Made by a program: the position numbers and the translations under genes. The notes below the pieces were generated by a model, which saw only the letters and a list, made by a program, of their open reading frames with translations, was not told the DNA's origin and searched no databases. From NCBI GenBank assembly GCA_020053105.1, contig JAGVNU010000028.1:1-64000 (forward strand): 64,000 bases of DNA, in the 5' to 3' direction. Below, piece by piece: positions 25,047 to 37,022 of the stretch. The DNA comes from Thermodesulfovibrionia bacterium. GTDB taxonomy: Bacteria; Nitrospirota; Thermodesulfovibrionia; UBA6902. The stretch's first letter is position 1. Every line of letters starts with the position of its first letter.

Positions 25047-25958
25047 ATGACCTTTAAAAGACTCATGTCGTTTGCAGTTATTATGTCTCTTGCGTTGTGG
25101 TCGTGCCAGAAAAAGGAGCCGGATTCATCCGGCAATGCCCATCTGAAAGGGCCCCGTGCATCTGAAAAACTCAGGATACTGACTACGATCTCCCCCCTTT
25201 ACAGTTTCACGAAAAACATTGCCGGCGATGCTGCGGAGGTCGAAAACCTGCTGCCTTCAGGTGCAGGCCCCCATGATTTCTCTTTGAGCCCCATGGATGC
25301 AAAGAAGGTCACGGATGCCCGGGTGCTTGTTATTAACGGCGTAGGCCTTGAGGCATGGCTGGACAAAGTAATAGACGCAGCGAACATGCATGGGGACGAT
25401 GACGGGAAGCTGATCGTGGCAGATACGAGCAGGGGTGTTGAGGTCATGAATAAGGACCCTCATATATGGCTCTCTCCGCAAAACGCTATTATTCAGGTGC
25501 GGAACATAAGGGACGCGTTGATAAAAGCCGATCCGCGCAATCGTGATATTTACGCGGCCAATGCCGAAGCCTATATCATTAGTCTAAATAATCTGGACAG
25601 TGAGATCAGCAGTGAGATAAAGACATGGAGCAAAAAAGAGTTTGTCGCCTATCACTCAGCATTCGGATATTTTGCAAGGGCTTACGGACTTCAGCAGGTG
25701 GCCGTGATCCAGGAGACCCCTGAGACCGAACCTTCTCCAAGGCATATAGCGTCAGTTGTGGAGACAATAAAGGCAAAAGGGATCAAATCTATATTTACCG
25801 AAACTCAGGCCTCACATAAGATAATCAGTTCGCTCGCCACGGACCTGGGCCTGAAGGTGTACAGCCTTGACACCCTGGAGAAAGGGTCCCCCGGAAGACA
25901 ATGGTATGAAGACCGTATGAGGGTCAACCTTGTTGTTCTTGGGGAGGCATTAAAATAA
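25047..25958 (+). CDS. Zinc/manganese ABC transporter substrate-binding lipoprotein
   Basis: About 303 residues of the ZnuA/cluster 9 family. Signal and lipobox 'SLALWSCQ'. The metal-binding residues fit the family: His in 'GAGPHDFSLSP', His in 'DPHIWLSP', His in 'VAYHSAFGYF' and an acidic residue near 'VYSLDTLEKG'. The His-rich loop typical of ZnuA is absent, which fits weaker zinc buffering or Mn use. GTG at 25044 and ATG at 25047 are both possible. No ribosome site is visible and TATAAT sits at 25031-25036, so a leaderless transcript is possible. First gene of a three-gene operon. Confidence 0.88.
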   Translation: MTFKRLMSFAVIMSLALWSCQKKEPDSSGNAHLKGPRASEKLRILTTISPLYSFTKNIAGDAAEVENLLPSGAGPHDFSLSPMDAKKVTDARVLVINGVGLEAWLDKVIDAANMHGDDDGKLIVADTSRGVEVMNKDPHIWLSPQNAIIQVRNIRDALIKADPRNRDIYAANAEAYIISLNNLDSEISSEIKTWSKKEFVAYHSAFGYFARAYGLQQVAVIQETPETEPSPRHIASVVETIKAKGIKSIFTETQASHKIISSLATDLGLKVYSLDTLEKGSPGRQWYEDRMRVNLVVLGEALK

Positions 25959-25967
25959 GGACTTATT

Positions 25968-26720
25968 ATGATCGCCCTGCAAGTTGATAACCTCTGCGTA
26001 AAGGCCGATAACCGGCACCTTATTGAAAACATAACGTTCTCTGTTGAGGACGGAAAGATCATTGCGATCATTGGCCCTAATGGCGCCGGCAAGACCACCT
26101 TGATAAAGGCGATCCTCGGGCTTATCCCATATGAGACGGGCACGGTGTCCCTTTTCGGACGGCCTTTTAAAAATAACCACTCTGATATTAAAGTGGGATA
26201 TGTTCCTCAGAGGCTGGAATTTGACAGGACCATCCCCCTTACCGTATCAGAGCTTCTGGGTTTCACTGTGCCCCCGGTCTATACAATCCCGTTTATGAAA
26301 AGGAAGGGCGCCAGGGCGCACATTGACAACTTATTGAAGATCGTAGGCGCTCAGGCACTGGCGCATAGAAGTATCGGCAGCCTGTCCGGAGGCGAACTCC
26401 AGCGGGTCATGATCGCAAAGGCGATTGTGAATGACCCGAAGATACTCTTCCTCGATGAGCCCGCCTCAGGCGTGGATATTGAAGGACAGGAAAGGTTTCA
26501 CGACCTGATAAAACGCCTTAATAAGGAAAAAGGACTGACCGTGATCCTGATCTCTCATGATCTTAATGTGGTCTACCGTTACGCCGATAATGTGCTCTGC
26601 ATGAACAGGAAGCTTATATGCACCGGCAGTCCTGAGGAGACGCTGACCGATGATGTCATCAAAAGCATGTACGGAGAAATGATGGGTGCGTATATCCATA
26701 GCTGCCATGAACATGATTAG
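25968..26720 (+). CDS. Zinc/manganese ABC transporter ATP-binding protein
   Basis: 250 residues with Walker A 'GPNGAGKTTLIKA', signature 'LSGGELQRVMIAKA', Walker B 'ILFLDEPASGVD' and switch His in 'LISHDLNVV'. It powers metal import with the adjacent binding protein and permease (ZnuC/MntB-like). It follows the lipoprotein gene by nine bases. Confidence 0.9.
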   Translation: MIALQVDNLCVKADNRHLIENITFSVEDGKIIAIIGPNGAGKTTLIKAILGLIPYETGTVSLFGRPFKNNHSDIKVGYVPQRLEFDRTIPLTVSELLGFTVPPVYTIPFMKRKGARAHIDNLLKIVGAQALAHRSIGSLSGGELQRVMIAKAIVNDPKILFLDEPASGVDIEGQERFHDLIKRLNKEKGLTVILISHDLNVVYRYADNVLCMNRKLICTGSPEETLTDDVIKSMYGEMMGAYIHSCHEHD

Positions 26721-27525
26721 CGAATTCTTATCATATCCCTTTATCCAGAGGGCCTTGCTGGCTTCCATAATGGTCGGCATACTTTGCCCCTTTGTCGGGA
26801 ATTTTGTGGTGCTCAGGAGGATGTCTTTCTATTCAGACGCCATATCGCATTCCGCCTTTGCCGGGATCGCGGCCGGGGCGCTGCTTGGGGTCGACCTCTC
26901 ATTATCATCAATAATCGTGGCAATTCTCATCGCTGTCATCATTGCGTTTCTGTCCGAAAAGACCGGCCTGTCCCATGACACGGTCATAGGGATCGCTTTT
27001 TCAGGCACGATTGCTGCGGGCATGCTGGTCATGGGGATGCTCAAGGGCTACAGGGCAGATCTGTTTACATTCCTCTTCGGAGACATCCTGGCAATAACGG
27101 ACAAGGACCTCTTAATGATCTTTATCGTCGGGATACTGACGGTTATTCTCCTGCTGACTTTCCTCAAACCCTTTCTCCAGATTACATTCAATCGGGACCT
27201 TGCGAGAGTGGAAGGGATCAGTGTGCGGTTTTTTGAATATCTGCTGTTCCTCATTATCGCTGTTGTAATAACCGTAAGCCTTAAGATTATAGGGATGATC
27301 CTGGTGACGTCACTTCTTATAGTGCCCGCCGCATCTGCCAAAAACCTTGCATCAAGCATGAAACGGCTCTTTGTGCTTTCATGCGTCTTCGGTGTTGTTT
27401 CAGGGGTCATAGGGCTGGCAATGTCTATTTACCTCAACACATCCTCCGGCCCGACGATTGTGCTTGTGAGTATTATGATTTTTTTCATAACCATGTTTAA
27501 CAGGGGAACGATCACTAATCGTTGA
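26707..27525 (+). CDS. Zinc/manganese ABC transporter permease
   Basis: About 272 residues of the ABC-3 permease family with eight or so membrane helices ('ALLASIMVGILCPFVGNFVVLRR' at the N-terminus is diagnostic). The track start at 26686 lies inside the ATPase gene; the ATG at 26707 (or 26713) is preferred, giving a 14-base overlap with the ATPase stop. It is the membrane channel of the importer. Confidence 0.9.
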   Translation: MNMISEFLSYPFIQRALLASIMVGILCPFVGNFVVLRRMSFYSDAISHSAFAGIAAGALLGVDLSLSSIIVAILIAVIIAFLSEKTGLSHDTVIGIAFSGTIAAGMLVMGMLKGYRADLFTFLFGDILAITDKDLLMIFIVGILTVILLLTFLKPFLQITFNRDLARVEGISVRFFEYLLFLIIAVVITVSLKIIGMILVTSLLIVPAASAKNLASSMKRLFVLSCVFGVVSGVIGLAMSIYLNTSSGPTIVLVSIMIFFITMFNRGTITNR

Positions 27526-27549
27526 CCTGGCAGAATAAGGAGCGATCTA

Positions 27550-28743
27550 ATGAGATATGTAATCATAGGTAATGGAGTGGCCGGGACAACTGCAGCTGAA
27601 AATATCAGAAAGACGGACCATGACGGAGAAATAATAATTCTGACTGAGGAGGCTGTTCCTTTTTACAGCCGTATCAGGCTGATTGAATATCTTGCCGGAG
27701 AGGCGGCGGCGGAGGACATTATAATCCGCAAAAGCGACTGGTATGAAAAGAACAGAATAACGCTTCAGCTGAACGCTCATGTATCTGAAATAGATAAAGA
27801 AAATAAAAGTGTAATTACAAAAAATGGAGAGGGCCGGCCATACGATGGACTGCTCATTGCAACCGGCGGCATTTCTTTTGTGCCTCCAATTCCGGGATCG
27901 GATAAAAAAGGTGTCTTTACCTTAAGAACAATCCAGGATGCGGATGAAATCATCGCTTATGCTGAAGGCGTCAAAAAGGTAATCCTCATCGGCGGCGGGG
28001 TCCTCGGACTTGAAGCAGGCAACAGCCTGAGAAAGACAGGGCATGAGGTCACGATTGTAGAATTTTTCCCCCGCCTGCTGCCCAGACAGATGGACCCGGA
28101 AGGAGCGGAGGTCCTCAAGTCGCAGATGGAAGGCATGGGGTTTAAATTTTATCTCGGGGCAAAATCAAAAGAGATCTTCGGGGACGACAGGGTAAAGGGC
28201 CTGCTGCTTGAAGACGGTACCAGCATTGACGGGGACCTGATTATCATTTCCGCCGGGGTGAGACCGCAGTCGGAGTTGTGCAAAAAACTCGGCCTTAAAA
28301 TCAGCAAAGGGGTAGTCGTCAATGACAGGATGGAGACTGAGATAAAGGATATTTATGCAGCCGGGGACCTGATAGAGCACAGAGGGATTTTTTACGGTAT
28401 CTGGCCGGCGGCGCACAAGCAGGGGGAAGTAGCGGGATTAAACATGGCTGGAGGAAATGCAGTATATGAAGGGACAACGATGTCTAATGTACTAAAGGTC
28501 GTCGGCATTGACCTCGCGGCTGGAGGAGACATTGACGCCGACGGCAAACTGGAATCAATTATTCAAAAGGATGAAGGGAACTGTATATATAAAAAGCTTG
28601 TGATAAAGGACAATGTTATTGCAGGCTGTATTTTATACGGCGATATTTCAGGCTATCAAAAAATTCTCAGGGCCATAGACGGGAAGAAAAATATAGGGGC
28701 TGTCAGGCAGAATCTTGAGAAATGGGACCTGGGCGGATTGTGA
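27550..28743 (+). CDS. NAD(P)/FAD-dependent oxidoreductase
   Basis: 397 residues of the pyridine nucleotide-disulfide reductase class I fold: N-terminal FAD site 'IIGNGVAGTTAAENI', NAD(P) site 'VILIGGGVLGLEAGNSL' near residue 145, and FAD motif 'DIYAAGDLIEHRG' near 280. It most resembles rubredoxin/nitrite reductase-type NADH oxidoreductases. There is no redox CxxC, so it is not a thioredoxin-type reductase. The electron acceptor is unknown. AAGGAG lies eight bases before the ATG. It follows the metal transporter and may share its transcript. Confidence 0.85.
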   Translation: MRYVIIGNGVAGTTAAENIRKTDHDGEIIILTEEAVPFYSRIRLIEYLAGEAAAEDIIIRKSDWYEKNRITLQLNAHVSEIDKENKSVITKNGEGRPYDGLLIATGGISFVPPIPGSDKKGVFTLRTIQDADEIIAYAEGVKKVILIGGGVLGLEAGNSLRKTGHEVTIVEFFPRLLPRQMDPEGAEVLKSQMEGMGFKFYLGAKSKEIFGDDRVKGLLLEDGTSIDGDLIIISAGVRPQSELCKKLGLKISKGVVVNDRMETEIKDIYAAGDLIEHRGIFYGIWPAAHKQGEVAGLNMAGGNAVYEGTTMSNVLKVVGIDLAAGGDIDADGKLESIIQKDEGNCIYKKLVIKDNVIAGCILYGDISGYQKILRAIDGKKNIGAVRQNLEKWDLGGL

Positions 28744-28750
28744 CCAGCAA

Positions 28751-28775
28751 GTAGGGGCATGGCGCGCCATGACCT
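28751..28775. repeat. GTAGGGGCATGGCGCGCC palindrome, degraded copy
   Basis: CATGGCGCGCCATG is a perfect 14-base palindrome at 28758-28771; the outer arm GTAGGGG is matched only partly on the right (ACCTTTC). A better copy lies at 51491-51517. Confidence 0.65.
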
Positions 28776-28881
28776 TTCCGACTTTATAAGTATGGATTTA
28801 GAATAAAACCCAGTGATGGGGGCAGGTCTGACTCCATTCAACTCACGCTATTTAGACGGAAAGGAATTTTAAACCTCTGCA

Positions 28882-28910
28882 TTGAAGGGTCAGATATTGT
28901 GTGCTACACT
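28882..28910 (+). promoter_or_regulatory. Putative sigma-70 promoter of katG
   Basis: TTGAAG at 28882-28887, a 17-base spacer, TACACT at 28905-28910. The leader to the ATG at 29008 would be about 90 bases. No clear PerR, Fur or OxyR site was identified by eye. Confidence 0.4.
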
Positions 28911-28968
28911 GCTATCAAGGCACCCCAAGATAAGATGGGCAGCGAAACACTATTATTGTTCATAGTAG

Positions 28969-31203
<2,235 letters not shown>

Positions 31204-31676
31204 TCGGAAATCAGGAAAATACCCGTCAAATTGACCGATCTGATAAGGGAAACAATGGAGGCAGTTAAACCTGTGGCAGCTGAAAAGAAAACTAATATCA
31301 GACTGGAGGTCCCTAGCTCGGTAACAGTCATGTTGATCGACCCGGACCTTACCAAACAGTGCGTCCTGAATCTTCTGGATAACGCGATGCGGTACAGTCC
31401 TCCTGAAAAGGAGATAGTGCTTAGGCTGACAGAAGAGAAAGAACATTTAAGGATAGATGTGATTGACAGGGATACGGGATCGAAGAAAGCGAGAGGGGAA
31501 ATATCTTTGATAAGTTTTACCGCGGGAAATCAGCGGAGAAAAGCGGGGCAAAGGGTACCGGACTAGGGCTTGCGTTCGTTAAGGAAGCCATGGAAAAACA
31601 GGGCGGCGCCGTTTCGGTCAGCAGCACAAGCGGAGAAGGCTCAACATTTATGCTGACGTTTCCAAAGACGGTTTGA
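31204..31676 (+). pseudogene. Frameshifted C-terminal fragment of a histidine kinase
   Basis: Directly after the katG stop, an open frame reads 'KIPVKLTDLIRETMEAVKP' and the N-box 'CVLNLLDNAMRYSPPEKE' of a HATPase_c domain. Near 31470-31500 the frame shifts by one base; the next frame continues 'NIFDKFYRGKSAEKSGAKGTG' and ends 'GEGSTFMLTFPKTV' with a stop at 31674-31676. The HisKA and sensor parts are missing, and the DxGxG motif is degraded at the shift. It is a dead remnant, cut at its 5' side where katG now lies. Confidence 0.85.
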
Positions 31677-31737
31677 ATCTGTCTCAGCTTGCAGACTTCA
31701 GAATGATAAATAAAGCTTTTATGCAGTATGTTGTAGT

Positions 31738-31770
31738 AAAAAAATAAGGACAGGCGAGATGCCTGCCCTT
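31738..31770 (-). terminator. Rho-independent terminator of the PEP-CTERM gene
   Basis: On the minus strand AAGGGCAGGC pairs with GCCTGTCCTT (one mismatch) around a 5-base loop, followed by ATTTTTTT. It lies 23 bases after the stop of the PEP-CTERM gene. Confidence 0.75.
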
Positions 31771-31792
31771 ATCAAAATGGAATAAGGATTAT

Positions 31793-32491
31793 TTATGCTT
31801 TTCTTCTAAAAAACCTTCTTCCTGCCAAAAGCGTTCCGCCTGTTATAAAAAGGATTGTGCTGACCGGTTCAGGGACGATTGCAACATTTGTCGTTGTCTG
31901 CATCATGGAGTTGGCAGCAAGGTTAACAGTTGTTTTAGTAGTTAAAGAATAAGGGGTTGATAATGATACTGATCCGCTTGTGGTCCCTCCAGTTGGGCTA
32001 CTGTAAGTGCCCAGGCTTCCCAGTAACAGACCTTCACCAAAAAGATTATTAGTATTATCGATATAACTACCAAAATTCACAGTCCCACTCCCCGAAATAG
32101 AAGAGAGACTTCCACTCATGTTGTACCCGGCGGGTGACGATGTTGGGCCAAAACCTATATTACTGAACCATGCCGTCAAAGTACCGCCGCCGACCGCTGA
32201 ACTGGTAACTTCAAATGTATTGAGTCCCAATACAGGTAAAGAGTCTGTACCAGTTTGAACCCCTGTTGTCACAATAACTGAAAAATTACCGATATTGCCA
32301 CTATAAGTAATTACACCTGATGCCGGAGAAACATCTAAACCGAATGCTCCGTCTGCAACATCTATGGTAGTCGTACCATCCCATAATCTTATCGTTGCAG
32401 TTGCATGGGCCGATTGGGCATTAAGAAGAGTAACGGTACAAAAGAACAGAATTGCAAGTCCAAGCATTTGAAACAGATTCATTTTTTTCAT
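31793..32491 (-). CDS. PEP-CTERM sorting domain protein
   Basis: 232 residues: Sec signal peptide ('[21 protein letters not shown]'), a Ser/Thr/Gly-rich beta body of about 175 residues, and a C-terminal sorting signal of the PEP-CTERM type ('[26 protein letters not shown]': PEP motif, hydrophobic stretch, basic end). Such proteins are processed by an exosortase and often belong to the extracellular polysaccharide matrix. No exosortase was seen in the window. AAGGAAG precedes the ATG. It has its own sigma-54-type promoter and terminator. Confidence 0.88.
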   Translation of the reverse strand: MKKMNLFQMLGLAILFFCTVTLLNAQSAHATATIRLWDGTTTIDVADGAFGLDVSPASGVITYSGNIGNFSVIVTTGVQTGTDSLPVLGLNTFEVTSSAVGGGTLTAWFSNIGFGPTSSPAGYNMSGSLSSISGSGTVNFGSYIDNTNNLFGEGLLLGSLGTYSSPTGGTTSGSVSLSTPYSLTTKTTVNLAANSMMQTTTNVAIVPEPVSTILFITGGTLLAGRRFFRRKA

Positions 32492-32563
32492 AGTATTGCT
32501 TCCTTTTTTAAATGATTTTTAAATTTAAGGACTTAATTTTTTATTAAGATATTCTTTATATGA

Positions 32564-32580
32564 AGCAATTATATTGCCAA
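32564..32580 (-). promoter_or_regulatory. Sigma-54 promoter of the PEP-CTERM gene
   Basis: On the minus strand the sequence is TTGGCAATATAATTGCT, with the invariant GG and GC at the correct -24/-12 spacing and the flanking TTGGCA and TTGCT as in the RpoN consensus. The start would fall near 32553, about 60 bases before the ATG. A short inverted repeat, TTGCC-AACT-GGCAA, overlaps its upstream edge. Confidence 0.8.
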
Positions 32581-32767
32581 CTGGCAAAAGAAATAAAATA
32601 TTCAAGTAAATTAATTAGATAACGGTTATGGTTTTATTTCTCTAATGAAAAAGGGTGAGAATATTGTCTATAACGATTAAGGATGGTTTAGGTAACTATA
32701 GAAAATGAAAGCCGGAAAATATGGATGGCACAATATTGTGTCTGTGACAAATGTCTCAGGCTTTTTA

Positions 32768-34213
32768 TTAAAATTTAGATTGCCTGGTCAGACGTTTATT
32801 CAATGCATGGCGGGTCAGTCCGAGCAGTGAAGCTGCAATTCCCTGATTACCATCAGCCCGTTTCATGGCCTCGGATATCAGAAACTCTTCAGCCTCTTTT
32901 ATGGTAGGCAGTTTCCCTTTGGCTTTGAATATTGTATCGATATCCTGCGGCAGCGGCAAAAATCTTGATTTAGAAAACAACCCCTGCTCTTTAATGAACG
33001 ATCTGAAAACGTTGATCGGCAGAATGCCTTTTTTATGATGGGCCATGGCGTGATAGCTCATTGCCTTCAGCTCCCGCACATTGCCGGGGAAACTGTAATT
33101 GGAAAGGAATGTTATTAACTCTGGAGGAAAAGCGGGTCTTTTCTTTTTTAATGTTTTTGCGGCGTCATTCAGGAAATGCTCAAGAAGCAAAGGGATATCT
33201 TCAAGCCGTTCACGCAAAGGCGGCACATGGATATGATAAACATTGAGTCTGTAAAATAAATCCTCCCTGAACTTTTCTTCTGAAATGCGTTTTTTCAGAT
33301 CGCGGTTGGTGGATGCGATTATTCGCGCATCGCTCTGCTCCTGAACGTCCGAACCGAGCGGATAGAATATGTGCTCTTCAAGAAGCCGGAGCAGCTTCAC
33401 CTGCGACAGTTCTGAAAGGTCGCCGATCTCATCAAGAAAAAGGCTGCCGCCTGAGGCTTTGACAATCATTCCTTCCCTGTCTTTGTCCGCTCCTGTAAAC
33501 GCGCCTTTCTTATGACCTAACAGAGTATCTGAAAACATTGTGTCATCGAGACCTGCGGTGTTGACAGGAACAAACGACCCGTTGACTCTGCTTGCTTCAT
33601 GTATTGCCCTTGAGATCAATTCTTTACCGACGCCTGTTTCACCGGTAATGAGGACCGGCTTAAGGGACCCGGCTATTGCCTCGATATAACGGAAGATGGA
33701 AAACATCTTTCTGTTTTTCGTGAGCATGGAAGAAAACGCAGAGGCGTGTCCTGTAAGTCCTTCAAGATCACCTGGACTTGCAGTCTCTGGATCGTGCTGC
33801 AAGTCCCGCAGTTTCAGCGCCTTCTTAACGGCAGTAACGAAATTATTCTCCTCAACTGGTTTCACAAGATAATCAAGCGCCCCCGATTTAATACATGCAA
33901 CCGCCTTTTCCACCTCATCGATAGCGGTCATGATAATAACCGGTATATTCGGGAATTCAAGATTGATCTCCGCAAGAAGCTCATCGCCGCTTTTATGCGG
34001 CATTGTCAGATCCAGGACTACAGCTCCGATGTCCTGTTTGGACAGCAGAGGCATTACTTTAAGGCTGTCTTTGACAGTTAAAATATTATTGATCCCGGCA
34101 GTCCGCAGAATTACGCTGTAACTCAACAGTATATGCTGTTCATCATCCACTAATAAAACCGGTAACGTGTGATGAGTAACTAGTAACGGGTTTGATGGTT
34201 TGTTCTTATTCAT
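32768..34213 (-). CDS. NtrC-family sigma-54 response regulator (PrsR-like candidate)
   Basis: About 481 residues. Receiver domain (residues 15-135; phospho-acceptor in 'VVLDLTMPHKSG'), AAA+ domain with Walker A 'ITGETGVGKELISRAI', sigma-54 loop 'GAFTGA' in 'HKKGAFTGADKDREG', Walker B 'GGSLFLDEIGDL', and a C-terminal Fis-type HTH ('NQGIAASLLGLTRHALNKRL'). It is fully equipped to activate sigma-54 promoters. The ATG at 34213 overlaps the kinase stop by eight bases. It stands next to a PEP-CTERM gene with a sigma-54 promoter, a pairing known from PrsK/PrsR systems in exosortase bacteria. Confidence 0.9.
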   Translation of the reverse strand: MNKNKPSNPLLVTHHTLPVLLVDDEQHILLSYSVILRTAGINNILTVKDSLKVMPLLSKQDIGAVVLDLTMPHKSGDELLAEINLEFPNIPVIIMTAIDEVEKAVACIKSGALDYLVKPVEENNFVTAVKKALKLRDLQHDPETASPGDLEGLTGHASAFSSMLTKNRKMFSIFRYIEAIAGSLKPVLITGETGVGKELISRAIHEASRVNGSFVPVNTAGLDDTMFSDTLLGHKKGAFTGADKDREGMIVKASGGSLFLDEIGDLSELSQVKLLRLLEEHIFYPLGSDVQEQSDARIIASTNRDLKKRISEEKFREDLFYRLNVYHIHVPPLRERLEDIPLLLEHFLNDAAKTLKKKRPAFPPELITFLSNYSFPGNVRELKAMSYHAMAHHKKGILPINVFRSFIKEQGLFSKSRFLPLPQDIDTIFKAKGKLPTIKEAEEFLISEAMKRADGNQGIAASLLGLTRHALNKRLTRQSKF

Positions 34214-36325
34214 CGCAAACCCCACCCGCGTTCACAGGCAGTTTTACCATAGCTGTTGTACCCTTTCCGGCTTCCGATATAAATTCAAGCACGCCATTGT
34301 GCTCCTTAATAATGCTGTAGGAAATGGAAAGCCCGAGTCCCGTACCTCCAGTTTTGAGTTTTGTTGTGAAAAAAGGCTCTATTATTCTGCCGATTGTATC
34401 TTCAGGTATTCCGGAGCCTTCGTCCCTGACCTCAATGAGTGCCATACATGATTTTTTGTCAAAAGAGGTAGACACCCAAATGCCCTGCCTTTTATTCGAC
34501 AGCGCCTGGAGGGAGTTCATTATCAGGTTAATCACCACTTGTTCGATCTGCTGAGAGTTTCCTCTAACTGGAGGGACATTTCTTCCACGCCTGAAGTGGA
34601 AATTGTCAGTATGTTTTATTATCTGGTGATTGAGCATTGTCTGCGCTGTTCTGACAGTGTTGTTGATGTCTACCTTTCCATGAGCAAAGGACTTCCCCTG
34701 CCGGACAAAATCGCGAAGATTGGTGATTATCTTATGTATCCTGACAGGGCCTTCGTTTACCGCTTCTATTACCTGCGGCATAATTTTTCGCATCTCGGAA
34801 TAAGGCAGGCCCCCGAATTTAAAATCCCCCTTTGCCAGGTAATGCGCCTCAAGGATTTTCCGGTTGTCCTTCCACGTATTTTTTATCAGTTTTGAATTAG
34901 ACATGATGAAACTATTCGGATTGTTGATTTCATGGATAATACCTGAAACGAGAGTACCGAGAGAGGTCATTTTATTTGCCTGAAGAAGTCTCAATTGAAT
35001 GGCCTTAGCATCTTCTTCCAGCTGTACTTTTGTGGTGATGTCCCTCGCTAATTCGATTATATTTTTTACTTGCCCGGATGAGTCCTTTATCGGGAATGAC
35101 CTTATGTCCCAGACCAGACCTGACGGAGATTTGAATACGGCGGTTTCTTCCCTTCCTGTGAGATAACTTTTGATAGTCGGACAATTTTGCATGGAGAGAA
35201 GATACTGCAGCAAAGTTTATAGCAATACTGACCGGTCAATCCTTCGATATTTCTGTTGAATCTGAAGGCGGCTGTTTTGTTGGCCCAGATTATCTGCATA
35301 TCCGGAGACAGAAGCAGGATGTTGTCCGGGATGGCATCCAGAAGGATACGGAATTCCTGCGAAAGCCTTCTATATTCATTCTTGCTCCTGAGCAGATCGT
35401 CTTCGGCTTTCTTCAGTTCGGTGACATCGGTAATGGACCCAACCCATCTGACGGCTTTTTTATTTGCGAACCCGATTGCCTTTCCGCGCTCATCCCAATA
35501 CCTGTATGCTCCGTCTTTGTGTTTTATACGATAAACCACATAAAAGTTTTTCCCTGTTCGAACCGCCTCTTCCGTTTTATTAGCTACAGTCCGGCGGTCC
35601 TCCGGATGAATCTGCTTAAGGTGACCGTCTATTGTGCGCGGGAATTTCCCCAGTTCATATCCTAAGAGCTTATCTATGTCTCCGAACCAGTGCAGACTGT
35701 TATTGCTGACATCACGTTCCCATATAAGGTCTGTAGTCGATCTTGCCACAGCATAGAAGCGTTGTTCGCTTTTGCGGGCAGCTTGCTCCATCCTTATATG
35801 TTTTGCAATTTCGGATTTTAATTTTCTGTTGATTGTACTAATGTCGGCCGTGCGTTCTTTGACAAGCTTCTCAAGATTTATGTTGAGTTCTATTATCTGC
35901 TCTTCCAGATTTACGCGCTCCGTTATATCATGCGCAGTAGCATACATCAAGCCTTCATTAACATCTGTATGAAATATCCAGCCCAGTAATCTATATGAAC
36001 CGTCTTTACATTTATAGCGGTTTCTGCAGGACGTTATATGTTCCCTGTTGTTACATGATGTTACTTCCCGAGAGGCAATATCGCGGTCTTCGGGATGGAT
36101 AAATTCCAGAATTGGTCGTGATAATATTTCTTTAAGAGAGTAGCCTAACAGTTTTTGAAACGCGGGATTCACAAGCTTGAAATATCCGTCCAACCCCATA
36201 ATACAGAGAAAACTGTTAGAGCGCTTAAAAAAACGTTCGTATGTTTTGAGATCGGTTGTTAAATCAAGGTGTTCGATCCCACGGTTGGAAACGGGTTGCT
36301 TTTTTAATGCCCTTTTGCCGGCCAT
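34206..36325 (-). pseudogene. PAS histidine kinase split by a one-base deletion
   Basis: Two overlapping frames make one kinase of about 706 residues. The first (35102-36325) holds three PAS regions ('LGYSLKEILSRPILEFIHPEDR', 'GYELGKFPRTIDGH', 'LLLSPDMQIIWANKTAAFRFN'). The second (34206-35213) holds the rest of the last PAS, HisKA ('GIIHEINNPNSFIMSN') and HATPase_c ('GTGLGLSISYSII'). The break is in a run of four T (35185-35188; AAAA on the coding strand). A fifth A would restore 'SPCKNCPTIK', a common PAS C-x2-C. It is either a real inactivating mutation or a sequencing error. The gene is followed by its NtrC partner. Confidence 0.85.
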
Positions 36326-36470
36326 GTGTTGTCCCGCTTAAACTTTTAGACTGAATTGGTTCAGCTACTATGAGCCCGTGTTTAATAATAATACAAGCGA
36401 AGGCCAATATGTCAATGAAAATTACTGTTGTGGTAATGAAGCAAAAGATGATTGCCTTTGAATGAGTTCT

Positions 36471-37022
36471 TTACCTGATCCTTTTTGATATTGCCTTGAA
36501 TTCCGGCGTGCCGGCTTTTTCGAGGAGCTGAAACAGCACGGTCTCAGTGCAGGTGACGACCGTGCCCGCGTCACGCATCATTTCCCTGCCGGTCTTATAA
36601 TCGTCCTTCTTTCGCGAGCTGACAGCGTCACTTACAAGATGGACAAAATATCCTCTTCCCAGAAGCCCCAGGCAGGTCTGCAATACGCAAACGTGCGTTT
36701 CCATGCCGGTAAGTATGATATGCGTTTTTCTCAATGAGGCGATTTTCTGCAAGAACCCATCTCCCCTGCAGCAGTCGAAAGATACTTTTTCAAGAGGCGC
36801 ATAATCAGGCAATGCTTCTTTTATCTCATTGATTGTGTGCCCAAGGCCTTTAGGGTACTGTTCTGTGACTATGATGGGAATGCCGAGGAGTTTGGCAGCC
36901 TCAATGAGGTGCAGACAGCTGGTTGTAATCTTTTTCTTCTGGTCCATTACAACCGACAGTTTGTCCTGAATGTCTACGATTACGAGAACGGAGTTGTCTT
37001 TATTAAGAATGAATTTGTCCAT
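36471..37022 (-). CDS. Isochorismatase-family cysteine hydrolase
   Basis: 183 residues. The Asp-Lys-Cys triad of the family is visible: Asp in 'VIVDIQDKL', Lys in 'PLEKVSFDCC', Cys in 'GMETHVCVLQT'. Members hydrolyse amides or carbamates such as nicotinamide or ureido acids; the substrate is not clear here. It stands alone on the minus strand. No signal peptide. Confidence 0.85.
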   Translation of the reverse strand: MDKFILNKDNSVLVIVDIQDKLSVVMDQKKKITTSCLHLIEAAKLLGIPIIVTEQYPKGLGHTINEIKEALPDYAPLEKVSFDCCRGDGFLQKIASLRKTHIILTGMETHVCVLQTCLGLLGRGYFVHLVSDAVSSRKKDDYKTGREMMRDAGTVVTCTETVLFQLLEKAGTPEFKAISKRIR

